NCBI RefSeq assembly: GCF_947387555.1
Contig: NZ_CANDNZ010000009.1
Span: 124,001 to 188,000 of the forward strand
Source: Thalassomonas sp. RHCl1
Lineage (GTDB): Bacteria > Pseudomonadota > Gammaproteobacteria > Enterobacterales > Alteromonadaceae
Reading direction: 5' to 3'
Length of the DNA stretch: 64,000 nucleotides
Shown: piece by piece, positions 17,264 through 25,822 of the stretch
Layout of the letters: the number at the start of each line of letters is the position of its first letter
Numbering within the stretch: the first letter of the stretch is position 1
Program-made: the position numbers and the translations under genes
The notes under the pieces: generated by a model
What the model was told of the DNA's origin: nothing
Databases searched by the model: none
Seen by the model: the letters and a program-made list of their open reading frames with translations, nothing else

Positions 17264-18352
17264 ATGCGCATCCTGTTATTATCAGCCTATGATGCGGTAA
17301 GTCATCAATATTGGCGTAAAGGCCTGGTAGCTCAGTTTCCCGAATATGACTGGACGGTACTCACCTTGCCGGGGCGTTTTTTTTCCTGGCGGGTCAGGGG
17401 CAACAGCCTGAGCTGGGCTTTTAGTGAGCGAGAATGCCTTGAGCAGCCCTATGATTTATTGCTTGCCACTTCCATGACGGATTTGTCCGCCCTCAAAGGC
17501 CTGGTGCCTGCCCTTGCCGGGGTGCCGTCGATTGTTTATTTCCATGAAAACCAGTTTGCCTACCCGCTTTCCGGCAAAGAGTTTTCTTCGGTTGAACCTA
17601 AGGTATTAAGCCTGTACAGCGCATTGGCCGCGGACTTTGTGGTTTTTAATACCCGCTACAATAAAGAGACCTTCTTTAACGGCGCCGACGCCTTATTGAA
17701 AAAGTTGCCGGACCGGGTGCCGCCGGGGTTAATTGAGCTGCTGGCGAGCAAAACCAGGGTTTTGCCTGTGCCTGTTTTAGATACCGCGCTAACAAAAGGT
17801 GAAAGCCGAAGCGGCCCTTTGCAAGTTATCTGGAATCACCGCTGGGAGTACGATAAGGGGCCCGAGTTGTTACACCGGGTGATGTTGGCCCTTAAGCAGC
17901 AAAACGTTCAGGTGCAGTTTCACCTGGTTGGCCAGCAATTTCGTTATATCCCGCCGGTATTTGAGCAACTGAAAAAGGACTGTTGGGAGCTGATAGCCAC
18001 CTGGGGTTATGTGGACAGCCGCCAGGCATATAATAGCTTATTGCAAAACTCGGATGTGGTTTTGTCCACGGCGCTGCATGATTTTCAGGGCATTGCCGTA
18101 CTTGAAGGCGTCGCTGCCGGTTGTGTGCCTGTGGTGCCGGACCGGCTGGCTTATCCGGAGCTTTTTTCAGGGGAATTTTGCTACTCTGAGCAAGGCAATG
18201 AGGTGGCTAACCTGGCAGAGCGCCTGGCCGCCCTGGCAGGTCTTAAAGCACAGCAAGCGTTGCCGCGAGCGCCATCGGTCGGGCAATTTTGCTGGTCTGA
18301 GCAACAAGGGGCTTATCGTCAGCTGCTAACCTTGGCTGCCGGGCGCGGTTAA
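17264..18352 (+). CDS. tRNA-queuosine alpha-mannosyltransferase homologue (DUF3524/GT4-like)
   Basis: This 362-aa protein starts MRILLLSAYDAVSHQYW and continues with the DUF3524 N-terminal domain (LPGRFFSWRVRGN, VPSIVYFHENQFAYP). A glycosyltransferase-family-4-like domain follows, with VIWNHRWEYDKGP, HDFQGIAVLEGVAAGCVPVVPDRLAYPE and a nucleotide-sugar site. Animal members (QTMAN, GTDC1) transfer mannose from GDP-mannose to queuosine in tRNA-Asp. Bacterial members are widespread and less studied. GGAAGG at 17254-17259 supports ATG 17264. It is convergent with the VOC gene and overlaps it by four bases. Confidence 0.85.
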   Translation: MRILLLSAYDAVSHQYWRKGLVAQFPEYDWTVLTLPGRFFSWRVRGNSLSWAFSERECLEQPYDLLLATSMTDLSALKGLVPALAGVPSIVYFHENQFAYPLSGKEFSSVEPKVLSLYSALAADFVVFNTRYNKETFFNGADALLKKLPDRVPPGLIELLASKTRVLPVPVLDTALTKGESRSGPLQVIWNHRWEYDKGPELLHRVMLALKQQNVQVQFHLVGQQFRYIPPVFEQLKKDCWELIATWGYVDSRQAYNSLLQNSDVVLSTALHDFQGIAVLEGVAAGCVPVVPDRLAYPELFSGEFCYSEQGNEVANLAERLAALAGLKAQQALPRAPSVGQFCWSEQQGAYRQLLTLAAGRG

Positions 18353-18765
18353 TAGCGGTTTCTTTGCCCGGGCAGGTCGCTGAGATATTCGACAAATTCA
18401 ACTTCAAAGCCGTCGGGGTCTTTGAAATAGACATTTTTGCGATAGCTATCTTCTGCGCCGGGTTTATCTATTTCAAATCCGGCCTGCTGTAACCGTCTGA
18501 TCACAGCATCAAGGTTTTGGCTGACAAAAGCAAAATGCGCCAGGCCAACCTGATGTCCGCTCAGATCGCGGTTTTCCCCTGTGCCGTCGTCATTAAAGCA
18601 GATATATTGGTAGTCATCGCCAAAGTGCAGCCAGTTTCTGGGCTTGCCGGACCAGCTGCCTTCACCGCCGCCGCGCACTCGCCAATGGGGAAAAGCGGCC
18701 TGATAAAAGCTCAGGGCTTTAGGGATATCGGTAACCACTAAATTTATATGTTCAAGATGTAACAT
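18349..18765 (-). CDS. VOC family (glyoxalase/bleomycin-resistance fold) protein
   Basis: This 138-aa single-domain protein starts MLHLEHINLVVTDIPKALSFY and has NVYFKDPDGFEVEFVEY near its end, the two metal-ligand-bearing beta-alpha-beta-beta-beta halves of the vicinal oxygen chelate fold. His5 and the Glu residues near the C-terminus are in the usual metal-binding positions. The superfamily includes lactoylglutathione lyases, dioxygenases and resistance proteins. The specific reaction cannot be assigned. Confidence 0.85.
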   Translation of the reverse strand: MLHLEHINLVVTDIPKALSFYQAAFPHWRVRGGGEGSWSGKPRNWLHFGDDYQYICFNDDGTGENRDLSGHQVGLAHFAFVSQNLDAVIRRLQQAGFEIDKPGAEDSYRKNVYFKDPDGFEVEFVEYLSDLPGQRNRY

Positions 18766-18816
18766 GGTGAGTCCTCCGGGTCTTGTTTTAGTGCGGTATA
18801 AGGTGTCGGCAGTACT

Positions 18817-19473
18817 TTACATGCCGTATCGGTATTCCTGTTGTTTTGGATAGGGGCTGTGCAGGTGCTGGCGCCGTATGGAGGATAATGCCTGGCTGTA
18901 CTGATATAACATAAACAAGCTGTAGTTGATGCGCTCTTTAAGGGCCAAGTCCCGCCTTGCTGTTTGTTCGGCCTCAAAGGAGGTGGCTGTTACCTTAAGT
19001 TTGCTCTGCTGCGATTGCTTGTCATTAAGCACTTGTTCGACATTGCGAATGATCAAATGATCGGGCACTGCCACCAGTTTATTATTTTTTAAGGCATTCA
19101 TTCTTAATTCGGTTATCGGGTAAGCACCGCTGATGCCGTTGACCACAGAAACCAGCAGCACAGGTTTATGGGCAACTTCCTGCATATCACACATCAATAA
19201 GAAGTTTTTCAATATCGGTGTCGCCATACCTCCCCATTCCGGGGTGATCAGGATCAGTGCATCGGCTTCCCTGATCCTGGCGCTGAGCAGGGGCCAGCTG
19301 CTGTTTTCATCGTTTTTACTTTCCTGTTCGCCATCCCAGAAAGGCAAGTGGTAGCGACATAATTCGATATGTTGTGTTTCGCTGAACTGTGTGGCTACCT
19401 GATTCAGGTAATCGGCGACTTTTGCACTTTGAGAGGGAGTTATCTGGCTGCCGCTGACGATAAGTAATTTCAT
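18817..19473 (-). CDS. NAD(P)H-dependent FMN reductase family protein
   Basis: This 218-aa flavodoxin-fold protein starts MKLLIVSGSQITPSQSAKVA, with the phosphate-binding loop at the N-terminus. It contains ALILITPEWGGMATPILKNFL, the flavin-ring binding segment of the NADPH-dependent FMN reductase family. The ATG at 19473 has AAAGG nine bases upstream; the extension to 19497 does not. The C-terminal third is longer than in the minimal enzymes. It would reduce FMN or quinone/azo substrates in the cytoplasm. Confidence 0.85.
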   Translation of the reverse strand: MKLLIVSGSQITPSQSAKVADYLNQVATQFSETQHIELCRYHLPFWDGEQESKNDENSSWPLLSARIREADALILITPEWGGMATPILKNFLLMCDMQEVAHKPVLLVSVVNGISGAYPITELRMNALKNNKLVAVPDHLIIRNVEQVLNDKQSQQSKLKVTATSFEAEQTARRDLALKERINYSLFMLYQYSQALSSIRRQHLHSPYPKQQEYRYGM

Positions 19474-19679
19474 TTTTACAAACCTTTTGTTTACCAATAT
19501 ATATAAAGTAAAGTGTTTGCATATAAAAGTAAAGGTAAATAAACTTAAAGGTTTACTTAATGGCTGGGAATACGGGGATTGATAAGATGGGATACTGAGG
19601 TAGCAGGCAACTAAAGGCCGTGTTTACATGCCTTTAGCTGCACTTAGTGTGGGGGAGCCAGGGCTATGGTCTGCCTGGT

Positions 19680-20222
19680 TTAACGGATGTTAAATGTTAA
19701 CTCCTGTGCCGAGCAGTTAAAGGGAAGTAAGTCAGCATCGTTAACCCGGGCTTTATATTCCAGTCGTCTTGGCTTTAAGCTGATGGAATAACTGCCTGTT
19801 GACAAGGGATATACCAAGGTTAAATCAAGCTCGGTATCGAGTTCGCTATGGGCTGATATGGAAATAAAGTCCGATGGCTGGGGAGTCAGGCGTTTTACCT
19901 TAGGTCCCTGGTAATTTAAGGTTTTTCCTTCGGCATCTTTAATCACAAACAGCTCGCCCATAAAACCTTCAAACGGGGTATACCAGGATAAGAGTTCTAA
20001 ATCCTGATCGCTGGTATTGCTGATGGTAAAGTTTATCCACACGCCTGCTTCAAGCACTTGCTTGTCGGCAAGGGAGAGCCGGCACTGAAAAGGTACTTTT
20101 TTGTTCGTGGTCATGGTTTCTGCAATCACCCGGTTAACCGGTATCTGCCCGGTAGAAAAAAGATAGGCAAGTACCAGGAATATCCCGAAGATCAGCAGCC
20201 AGGTTAATTTTGTTGTTGTCAT
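19680..20222 (-). CDS. membrane-anchored free-standing copy of the M35 protease N-terminal domain
   Basis: This 180-aa protein has an N-terminal hydrophobic anchor (about residues 5-22). Its beta-sandwich domain is visibly homologous to residues 20-140 of the neighbouring M35 protease: both share LSWYT, an F-V-x-D-G/A-E-G run, GP-x-x-KR, a P-x-x-DFI block and a late L-x-L-x-x-x-Y. It lacks any HExxH motif, so it cannot be a protease. It could bind the protease as an inhibitor, chaperone or membrane tether. It lies downstream of the protease on the same strand, separated by a terminator. The family is otherwise unnamed. Confidence 0.7.
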   Translation of the reverse strand: MTTTKLTWLLIFGIFLVLAYLFSTGQIPVNRVIAETMTTNKKVPFQCRLSLADKQVLEAGVWINFTISNTSDQDLELLSWYTPFEGFMGELFVIKDAEGKTLNYQGPKVKRLTPQPSDFISISAHSELDTELDLTLVYPLSTGSYSISLKPRRLEYKARVNDADLLPFNCSAQELTFNIR

Positions 20223-20244
20223 AAGGTAAGTTAAACCTAAGGTC

Positions 20245-20286
20245 AAAAAGCTTACCGGCAGCGCATCTCGTGCTTTGCCGGTAAGC
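20245..20286 (-). terminator. intrinsic terminator of the M35 protease gene
   Basis: On the minus strand an 11-bp perfect stem (20276-20286 with 20250-20260) is followed by TTTTT (20245-20249). It starts 24 bp past the protease stop and separates it from the downstream paralogue gene. Confidence 0.8.
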
Positions 20287-20309
20287 CTTATATTATAGTG
20301 AATTAACGA

Positions 20310-21389
20310 CTAATTCTGGTACGGGGTATTCTCCGCAAAATATTCATGGCTGTCGGCATTGTTTAATGCCTGGTTCGGGTTGGAAATCGCCAGGCTTTTC
20401 GCACCGGATTGGCCGTAAACCACATCATCTGTGCCGGCGACAACATTAAAATGACTCAGCTCATGGATGATGGTGCCCGCACGTGAATCTGTACCTGTTT
20501 CACGGGCGCTCCAAAATGCCCGGCACAGGTAAACTTTGTAGGGCTGGTTAGGATAGACATAGGCAAAGTAAGACTGGTTGCAGCTGCAGTCAAAAGTGAT
20601 GGACTCGTTGTCTATGGCGTCATTAATGGCGTCAAAGTTACTTGCCGCGGTATTGTAGCGGCTGTTGGTGGCTTCACCGAACCAGGTTTCATACCGGGCC
20701 GAAGTATTACTGGCGGAATGAGAGTTCAGGTAGGCAACGGCGTCGTTAGCCATTTGATCGGCGGCGTCAAGTGCGCTGAAAATACTGTTTTTTTCACTGT
20801 TGCTGCAGCGACCGCTAAAACAGGTGCCGTCGATGCATTCGGTGCCGCCGCCTGGCTTTTTACTGACCTTAGCCAAGCCTTTGGATTGCACGCCGTCCAA
20901 CCACAGGTATGAGGCATCGGAAGCGAGGCGCTCAATGTTGGCACTTTGCACCTTGTTGATGCCGTTATCCTGGGTTGTCGGCTGATCGTTGCTAAACAGA
21001 TGCAGCGAGCTGACATCGTAACTGATTTCATAGTTACCCGCTTCGCTCATGTCATACAGGGAGGTCAGTTCAAAACTGCGGCTAAGGGACTGGCCGGATT
21101 TTAACTTGATAAAGTCCTTTTCTGTCGGGGCATGACGTTTATAGTGGGGCCCCATAAATTCAACTTCTACCCCGTCTCTGAGCACATGGAAGATCTTTTC
21201 TTCTTCTAAATCAGTATACCAGCTGAGGATTTTTTCTGTCGCCTGGCCGTTATTGGTGATGGTTAAGGTGGCGCTGACATTGCCGGCGGCACTGCTTTGA
21301 ATATCCACGACGGCATCGAGCTGGGCGGCATTTACCTGCAAAGCAAACAGTGAAAGGCCCGATAGGGCGAGGGTTGAAAGATATTTCAT
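20310..21389 (-). CDS. M35-type (aspzincin) secreted zinc metalloendopeptidase
   Basis: This 359-aa protein has a signal peptide (about 1-21, ending VNA). An N-terminal beta-sandwich domain (about 22-140) is followed by the M35 catalytic domain. The catalytic domain has HELSH (residues 309-313) followed by GTDDVVYG, the aspzincin zinc-ligand arrangement in which an Asp is the third ligand. Several Cys pairs (CIDGTCFSGRC, CSC) suggest disulfides. The deuterolysin/peptidyl-Lys endopeptidase family degrades external protein. The N-terminal domain may be a propeptide-like or chaperone module. The sequence is preceded by a good AGGAC Shine-Dalgarno sequence and followed by a terminator. Confidence 0.9.
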   Translation of the reverse strand: MKYLSTLALSGLSLFALQVNAAQLDAVVDIQSSAAGNVSATLTITNNGQATEKILSWYTDLEEEKIFHVLRDGVEVEFMGPHYKRHAPTEKDFIKLKSGQSLSRSFELTSLYDMSEAGNYEISYDVSSLHLFSNDQPTTQDNGINKVQSANIERLASDASYLWLDGVQSKGLAKVSKKPGGGTECIDGTCFSGRCSNSEKNSIFSALDAADQMANDAVAYLNSHSASNTSARYETWFGEATNSRYNTAASNFDAINDAIDNESITFDCSCNQSYFAYVYPNQPYKVYLCRAFWSARETGTDSRAGTIIHELSHFNVVAGTDDVVYGQSGAKSLAISNPNQALNNADSHEYFAENTPYQN

Positions 21390-21607
21390 AGGTTTGTCCT
21401 TATTGTTATGGTAACAACTTATGGTTATTTTAATAATTCCTTTATTTATCAGTCTCCTGACCGACTGTTTAAGTCTGGTTGCAAATGGCGGTTTTTCTCG
21501 TAGTCTTGCGACAGATTTTCAACAAAAAGCGACAAAAAGAGCAAAATTTAGGTATTATTGAGCTAAATTTACAGACCCGTAAGGGCAAAAAATATAAGGA
21601 AAACAAC

Positions 21608-22555
21608 TTGGCAGGTTCGAGTTTACTGGCATTAATCGATGATATTGCCGCGGTATTAGATGACATTGCGGCGCTTTCGAAAGTGGCGGCGAAAAAAACA
21701 GCGGGTGTTTTAGGGGATGATCTGGCATTAAATGCCGAGCAGGCGTCGGGAGTAAAAGCCGATCGTGAATTGCCGGTTGTCTGGGCGGTGGCTAAAGGCT
21801 CATTTCTCAATAAACTGATTTTGGTGCCGGCGGCCTTGCTGATCAGCGCCTTTTATCCGCCGCTGATCACGGTTTTACTGGTACTTGGCGGTTTATTTCT
21901 GTGCTTTGAGGGCTTCGAAAAAGTTTTTGAAAAGCTGTTTCATAAGGAAAGTGCGGCCGAGGCCCTGGCCCATCAGGAAAAATTGCAGTCGCTGGCAGAT
22001 GATGACACAGATCTGGTGGCGATGGAGCGGGAGAAAATCCGCGGCGCTATCAGGACAGACTTTGTGCTATCGGCGGAAATTGTTGTTATTGTTTTGGGTA
22101 CGCTGCAGGAGCAAACTTTTGAGATGCAGCTGATGGTGTTGTCGGCACTGGCCATCGCGATCACCGTCGGGGTTTATGGCCTGGTGGCGCTGATCGTCAA
22201 AATAGATGATTTGGGCTTGTATTTGCTGAGAAAGTCGGTCTCCGGTTCCTTTAACTCCCTGCAACGTATAGCGGGCCGCAGTTTATTGATCTTTGCCCCT
22301 AATATGATGAAGATGTTAACCATAGTCGGTACCATTGCCATGTTTTTAGTGGGGGGAGGCATATTAGTGCATAGCTTCCATGCCCTGAGTGAGCAGATCA
22401 CTGCTTTGGTAGAGCAGCTGGCCGTGACCCTGGGGAGTTTTTCAAGCGCGGTATTGCCAATTCTTTTTGAAGGAATAGTCGGCCTTATTGCCGGTGGTCT
22501 GGTATTGCTGATGATATCAATAGCCAGTAAGGGCTGGAATAAGGTTAAAAATTAG
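21608..22555 (+). CDS. DUF808 family inner membrane protein (YedI-like)
   Basis: This 315-aa protein starts at a TTG with AAGGA seven bases upstream; the longer in-frame extension from 21479 has no ribosome binding site and unrelated composition. The family start (AGSSLLALIDDIAAVLDDIA) is diagnostic of DUF808/YedI. About five membrane segments follow, with a cytoplasmic acidic loop around residues 115-145 (LADDDTDLVAMEREKIRGAI). YedI has no established function. The gene is monocistronic and convergent with a small unknown gene; a long hairpin lies between them. Confidence 0.9.
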   Translation: MAGSSLLALIDDIAAVLDDIAALSKVAAKKTAGVLGDDLALNAEQASGVKADRELPVVWAVAKGSFLNKLILVPAALLISAFYPPLITVLLVLGGLFLCFEGFEKVFEKLFHKESAAEALAHQEKLQSLADDDTDLVAMEREKIRGAIRTDFVLSAEIVVIVLGTLQEQTFEMQLMVLSALAIAITVGVYGLVALIVKIDDLGLYLLRKSVSGSFNSLQRIAGRSLLIFAPNMMKMLTIVGTIAMFLVGGGILVHSFHALSEQITALVEQLAVTLGSFSSAVLPILFEGIVGLIAGGLVLLMISIASKGWNKVKN

Positions 22556-22587
22556 CGAAGTTGGCCCTGTAGCCAGCTATGCAGCCG

Positions 22588-22636
22588 ATGCCTCTATCAG
22601 AAAATAACACGCTTGCTTACCTTCTGATAGGGGCAT
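22588..22636. terminator. long hairpin between convergent DUF808 and unknown genes
   Basis: A 15-bp stem with one G-T pair (22588-22602 with 22622-22636) and a 19-base loop lies between the two converging stop codons. No strong T-tract follows on either strand. It probably marks the ends of both transcripts. Confidence 0.5.
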
Positions 22637-22671
22637 TGCTGTGAACCGCTAAGACCACTGCCAATCGTTAG

Positions 22672-22965
22672 TTAGGCTGCGCAGGCCATAGGTTCATTAA
22701 AAGCCACCAGGGATATTCCCTGAGTTTCAGCTTTGGCATAGGCCTGCTGAAGAATGCTGTGTTCAATGGTCGAGTTATCGGCGACCCATTCTGTTTGTTC
22801 AATTAGGATTTCATCCCAACCTAAATTCACGAGAAAATTCTCAATGTTATCCAGGTTGTCTTCAAGTTCACCGTTTTGCAAAAACAAAGTGATGATGTGT
22901 CTGTCACCTTTAGTAAACTTTTCATTCTCTGCCATGTATTCGGCTGAACCGCTGATAATAAGCAT
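22672..22965 (-). CDS. small acidic hypothetical protein (97 aa)
   Basis: GAGGTG lies six bases upstream of the ATG. The product is acidic and soluble, with no signal or membrane segment. It reads like a compact alpha/beta protein (HIITLFLQNGELEDNL, then FLVNLGWDEILIE). It ends with two Cys-free helices and a terminal ACAA. I do not recognise the family. It stands alone between a terminator-like hairpin and a 176-bp gap. Confidence 0.65.
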   Translation of the reverse strand: MLIISGSAEYMAENEKFTKGDRHIITLFLQNGELEDNLDNIENFLVNLGWDEILIEQTEWVADNSTIEHSILQQAYAKAETQGISLVAFNEPMACAA

Positions 22966-23092
22966 AATAGCACCTCGATTTATCTTGTCGTCATAGTGTT
23001 AAGTGAGTCCGGTGTTATTTCAGCTCTGTCAATTTATTGCTGCACCAGAAAACATCTATAACCAAGCATTTTTCATTCCAACTATTTTTATC

Positions 23093-23112
23093 GGGCTTAA
23101 AAAATTAAGCCC
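23093..23112. repeat. inverted repeat downstream of the PhoD-like gene
   Basis: An 8-bp perfect stem (GGGCTTAA 23093-23100, TTAAGCCC 23105-23112) lies about 30 bp past the leftward PhoD-like gene. No T-tract follows, so termination is uncertain. Confidence 0.4.
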
Positions 23113-23141
23113 TAGCGCTTTAACGGTGAGTTGATAGCGTT

Positions 23142-24629
23142 TTATTCTTTGATCGTGCGCTTAATATCACTTTTTTCGGTTTTCCAGGATAACAAGCTGG
23201 TGTTTTCTTGTATTTGCAACTGCAGGTAATTGCGTTCCCTTAACAATTTGTCTTTATTACCAAGGCGGAACAACCGGCAGAACCAGCCCCCCTGGCCTTT
23301 TTTATGCTCCCTGCCGCTGTCCATAAAAAAGCGTAAAATCGGCCAGGCCCAGCTTTTTGGCGGATAGTTGACTATGCCGGAGCTGATCACCTGATACCAG
23401 TTCAGTGGATCTTTTCCGGCTTTTTTCTGCTTTTTATTACGGCAAAGCTGACCGAAGCCGCCGACATGGACATCTCCCGAGAGAATAAACCTTTGCTTAA
23501 AGCTCTGCATCGGCTCAGACAATAACCAGCGGATCATTTGTGCCCTTTCTTTTCTGTGGCCGCTGGCACGCCAATGATCGCGAATATCATCCTGCCATTG
23601 CCTAGCATAAGGGATAAAACCGATGAATTGCTCTATCCGTTCAAAGTCGGGATAAACCACAGGCACGGCGCTGAGCAACAAAATATTGTCGGCGTCTGAT
23701 CTCAGTTGTTCGACTTTGTCATGGATAAGCTGCCAGTGATCTTTATTCATAATGCGTTTTATTTGCCGTTCACTGCGGTTGTCCATGGCGACAATAAGCT
23801 GACGGCGAAAGAGGACACAATAGCTGGCATGATGCTTGTCGTTTAGCAGCAGCTCTTGCATGCCCCGTAACTGGAATAAGCGAAAATAAATATTTGCCCA
23901 GTGAAAAATCGCCTGAAAAACCGGGCATTGCTGCTTTTGTTCAGGGTATGAGCCCCAGCCGTCGATGATATCATGATCATCCCACATCATAATGCTAGGT
24001 ATTGATGCCAGCATGGCGGCAATATCCGTTTGTCCCCAGGTATTAAAGTACTGGCGCTCAAACAGCTGCTCCAGCTCCTGATGGATTTGCGGGCTGTCAA
24101 AGGTTTGTATTTTTTGTTTTTTTGATGATTTAAACCAGAGGTTTAAATGGGGCGCCGAAGGGGACATAGGTAATTCATCGGCATAAATTTGATCCCCGCC
24201 CATGATCAGCAAATGATAGGGCTGCTGCTTTTGTTCAAGGTGCATTTTATGCCATAAGGCATAATCGAGTTTTTCTTTGTCTTTATCCCTGGGGTGGTGA
24301 AAGCCGTTGCAGCTGGCATACGCGATATTCACAGCTTCACTGCTGCCGGGGACGGTAAAAGCCCAGCTGGAAACAGCATACTGTGTGGATAAGGCCGGTC
24401 CGTCAGCATTGTGCCAGCTATAACTCAGCTGCTGGCTAGTGTCCGTGACCGCAATGTCGACCTCGGCCCGCCAGAAAAAACCCGAAGGGGTCTGGGCCAG
24501 GCATTTTGCCGGATATAACTTGTCTGCAATTTTAAGCTGTAGTGGTGAACCGCTTCGGGTTAAGACACAAAAGCTGTATAGCTGGTCGTTTTCCAGGCCA
24601 AGCAAGGGACCAAATATTATTTCAGACAA
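23142..24629 (-). CDS. PhoD-like alkaline phosphatase D family protein
   Basis: This 495-aa protein contains the PhoD-like metallophosphatase motifs: AYASCNGFHHP, LLIMGGDQIYADEL, MMWDDHDIIDGWG and LSGDVHVGGFG. A TTG start is supported by GGAAG five bases upstream. Unlike secreted PhoD it has no Tat or Sec signal peptide, so it is probably cytoplasmic. It begins with a beta-sandwich domain (about 1-100) typical of this sub-branch. Such cytoplasmic PhoD-like proteins are annotated as phosphodiesterases/phosphatases without a proven substrate. Confidence 0.87.
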   Translation of the reverse strand: MSEIIFGPLLGLENDQLYSFCVLTRSGSPLQLKIADKLYPAKCLAQTPSGFFWRAEVDIAVTDTSQQLSYSWHNADGPALSTQYAVSSWAFTVPGSSEAVNIAYASCNGFHHPRDKDKEKLDYALWHKMHLEQKQQPYHLLIMGGDQIYADELPMSPSAPHLNLWFKSSKKQKIQTFDSPQIHQELEQLFERQYFNTWGQTDIAAMLASIPSIMMWDDHDIIDGWGSYPEQKQQCPVFQAIFHWANIYFRLFQLRGMQELLLNDKHHASYCVLFRRQLIVAMDNRSERQIKRIMNKDHWQLIHDKVEQLRSDADNILLLSAVPVVYPDFERIEQFIGFIPYARQWQDDIRDHWRASGHRKERAQMIRWLLSEPMQSFKQRFILSGDVHVGGFGQLCRNKKQKKAGKDPLNWYQVISSGIVNYPPKSWAWPILRFFMDSGREHKKGQGGWFCRLFRLGNKDKLLRERNYLQLQIQENTSLLSWKTEKSDIKRTIKE

Positions 24630-24877
24630 AATCTTCCTTAAATTATTATTTGTTATTTATTGCCGCAGGCTATCTTGTTTTTGTTTTATAAACAAGGCTG
24701 TTGTCGCTATATAAGCGCCTGTGCCCGGGAGTCTTTGTAAATAATCTGCTGCAAAGGCTTTTGAGCTTGTTTGCTTTTTGTTCACCTATGTTATTTACTT
24801 TTTATTGCATAGTGTAATTTGTTAACGGATTACTTAGCCAGATAGTAGCTCTTGGAAAGAGCTGTGCAGAGGATTCC

Positions 24878-25822
24878 ATGAAAAAAGCAAAGCAGTTAAC
24901 ACATCCTGCCCGTTCGCTCATTTTATCTCTTAGTTTTATATGCTCCTTATTGGCTTTCGGGCAAGTATATGCCTTTGAGCAACAGCAGCTCCCTGCTGCC
25001 AACTCCTTTGCCGGGAAAACTTTGCCGCTAAACACTGTTAATGCCGAGCAAATGCAATATCAAGCCGGGAGCTTTGACAGCGATAACAATGCCGATGAAA
25101 AAGTGCTTAGCCGGCTGCCGGGGGAGGCTGCAATCTTAACCCTGGTGTTTATTATCGCTTTATTGTTGGCTTTATGGTCTCGCTGGCGTATTAAGCACTT
25201 GTATAACCATGCCCAATTATTGGCTCGTTTAGTACAGGAGCGCACACAAGCCCTTAAACAGGCAAACCTGAAACTGGAAAAACTCGCCTGTGTCGATGTT
25301 TTGACCAACACCTGTAATCGCCGTCAGTTTATCGTGCAGGCGGAAAAGGAATTTGAACGTTTCTATCGCAGTCAGCATCATTTTTCCGTGCTCAGGGCTG
25401 AAATCGATAACTTTCACGGTATTAATGAAGATTATGGCTTTGCCTGCGGTGATTATGTGCTGGCGGAAGTTGCCCGCGTATTAAAGCAGCGCCTGCGCAG
25501 CGGAGATATATTAGCCCGCTGGGCAGGCAAAGAATTCATTATTTTATTGCCCGAGACCGGGTTGGAGGGAGGTGAAATCGTCGGGCAAAAAATTTGCCAG
25601 GCGATGCTAGCCGCCGGCTTTTGCTACCAGAGCAAGCCAATTGCGATAACCTTGAGTTTAGGAGCTGTGCAAATAGAGCTCGGGGAGTCCTTAGATACCT
25701 GTGTACAAAGAGCCGACAAGGCTCTTGGCCAAGCCTGTGAACATGGCGGCGGACAAGTTATTGCGCTATCTGCCGTGGCTCAGGTACAAAGTCGTAAGAA
25801 AATTTGCCACCATTATGGTTAA
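24878..25822 (+). CDS. GGDEF-domain protein with degenerate active site (AGKEF)
   Basis: This 314-aa protein has two hydrophobic segments (about residues 12-31 and 85-103), giving a short periplasmic loop. A cytoplasmic coiled linker and a GGDEF domain (about 140-305) follow. The signature is ARWAGKEFIILLPETG: residues 216-220 read AGKEF instead of GG(D/E)EF. The usual substrate segment reads EIDNFHGINEDYG. Loss of the first Gly and of the acidic residue at position 3 should abolish diguanylate cyclase activity. RSGD sits at the inhibitory-site position (RxxD), so it may be a c-di-GMP binding effector or GTP sensor. The start has AGAGGA upstream. Confidence 0.85.
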   Translation: MKKAKQLTHPARSLILSLSFICSLLAFGQVYAFEQQQLPAANSFAGKTLPLNTVNAEQMQYQAGSFDSDNNADEKVLSRLPGEAAILTLVFIIALLLALWSRWRIKHLYNHAQLLARLVQERTQALKQANLKLEKLACVDVLTNTCNRRQFIVQAEKEFERFYRSQHHFSVLRAEIDNFHGINEDYGFACGDYVLAEVARVLKQRLRSGDILARWAGKEFIILLPETGLEGGEIVGQKICQAMLAAGFCYQSKPIAITLSLGAVQIELGESLDTCVQRADKALGQACEHGGGQVIALSAVAQVQSRKKICHHYG

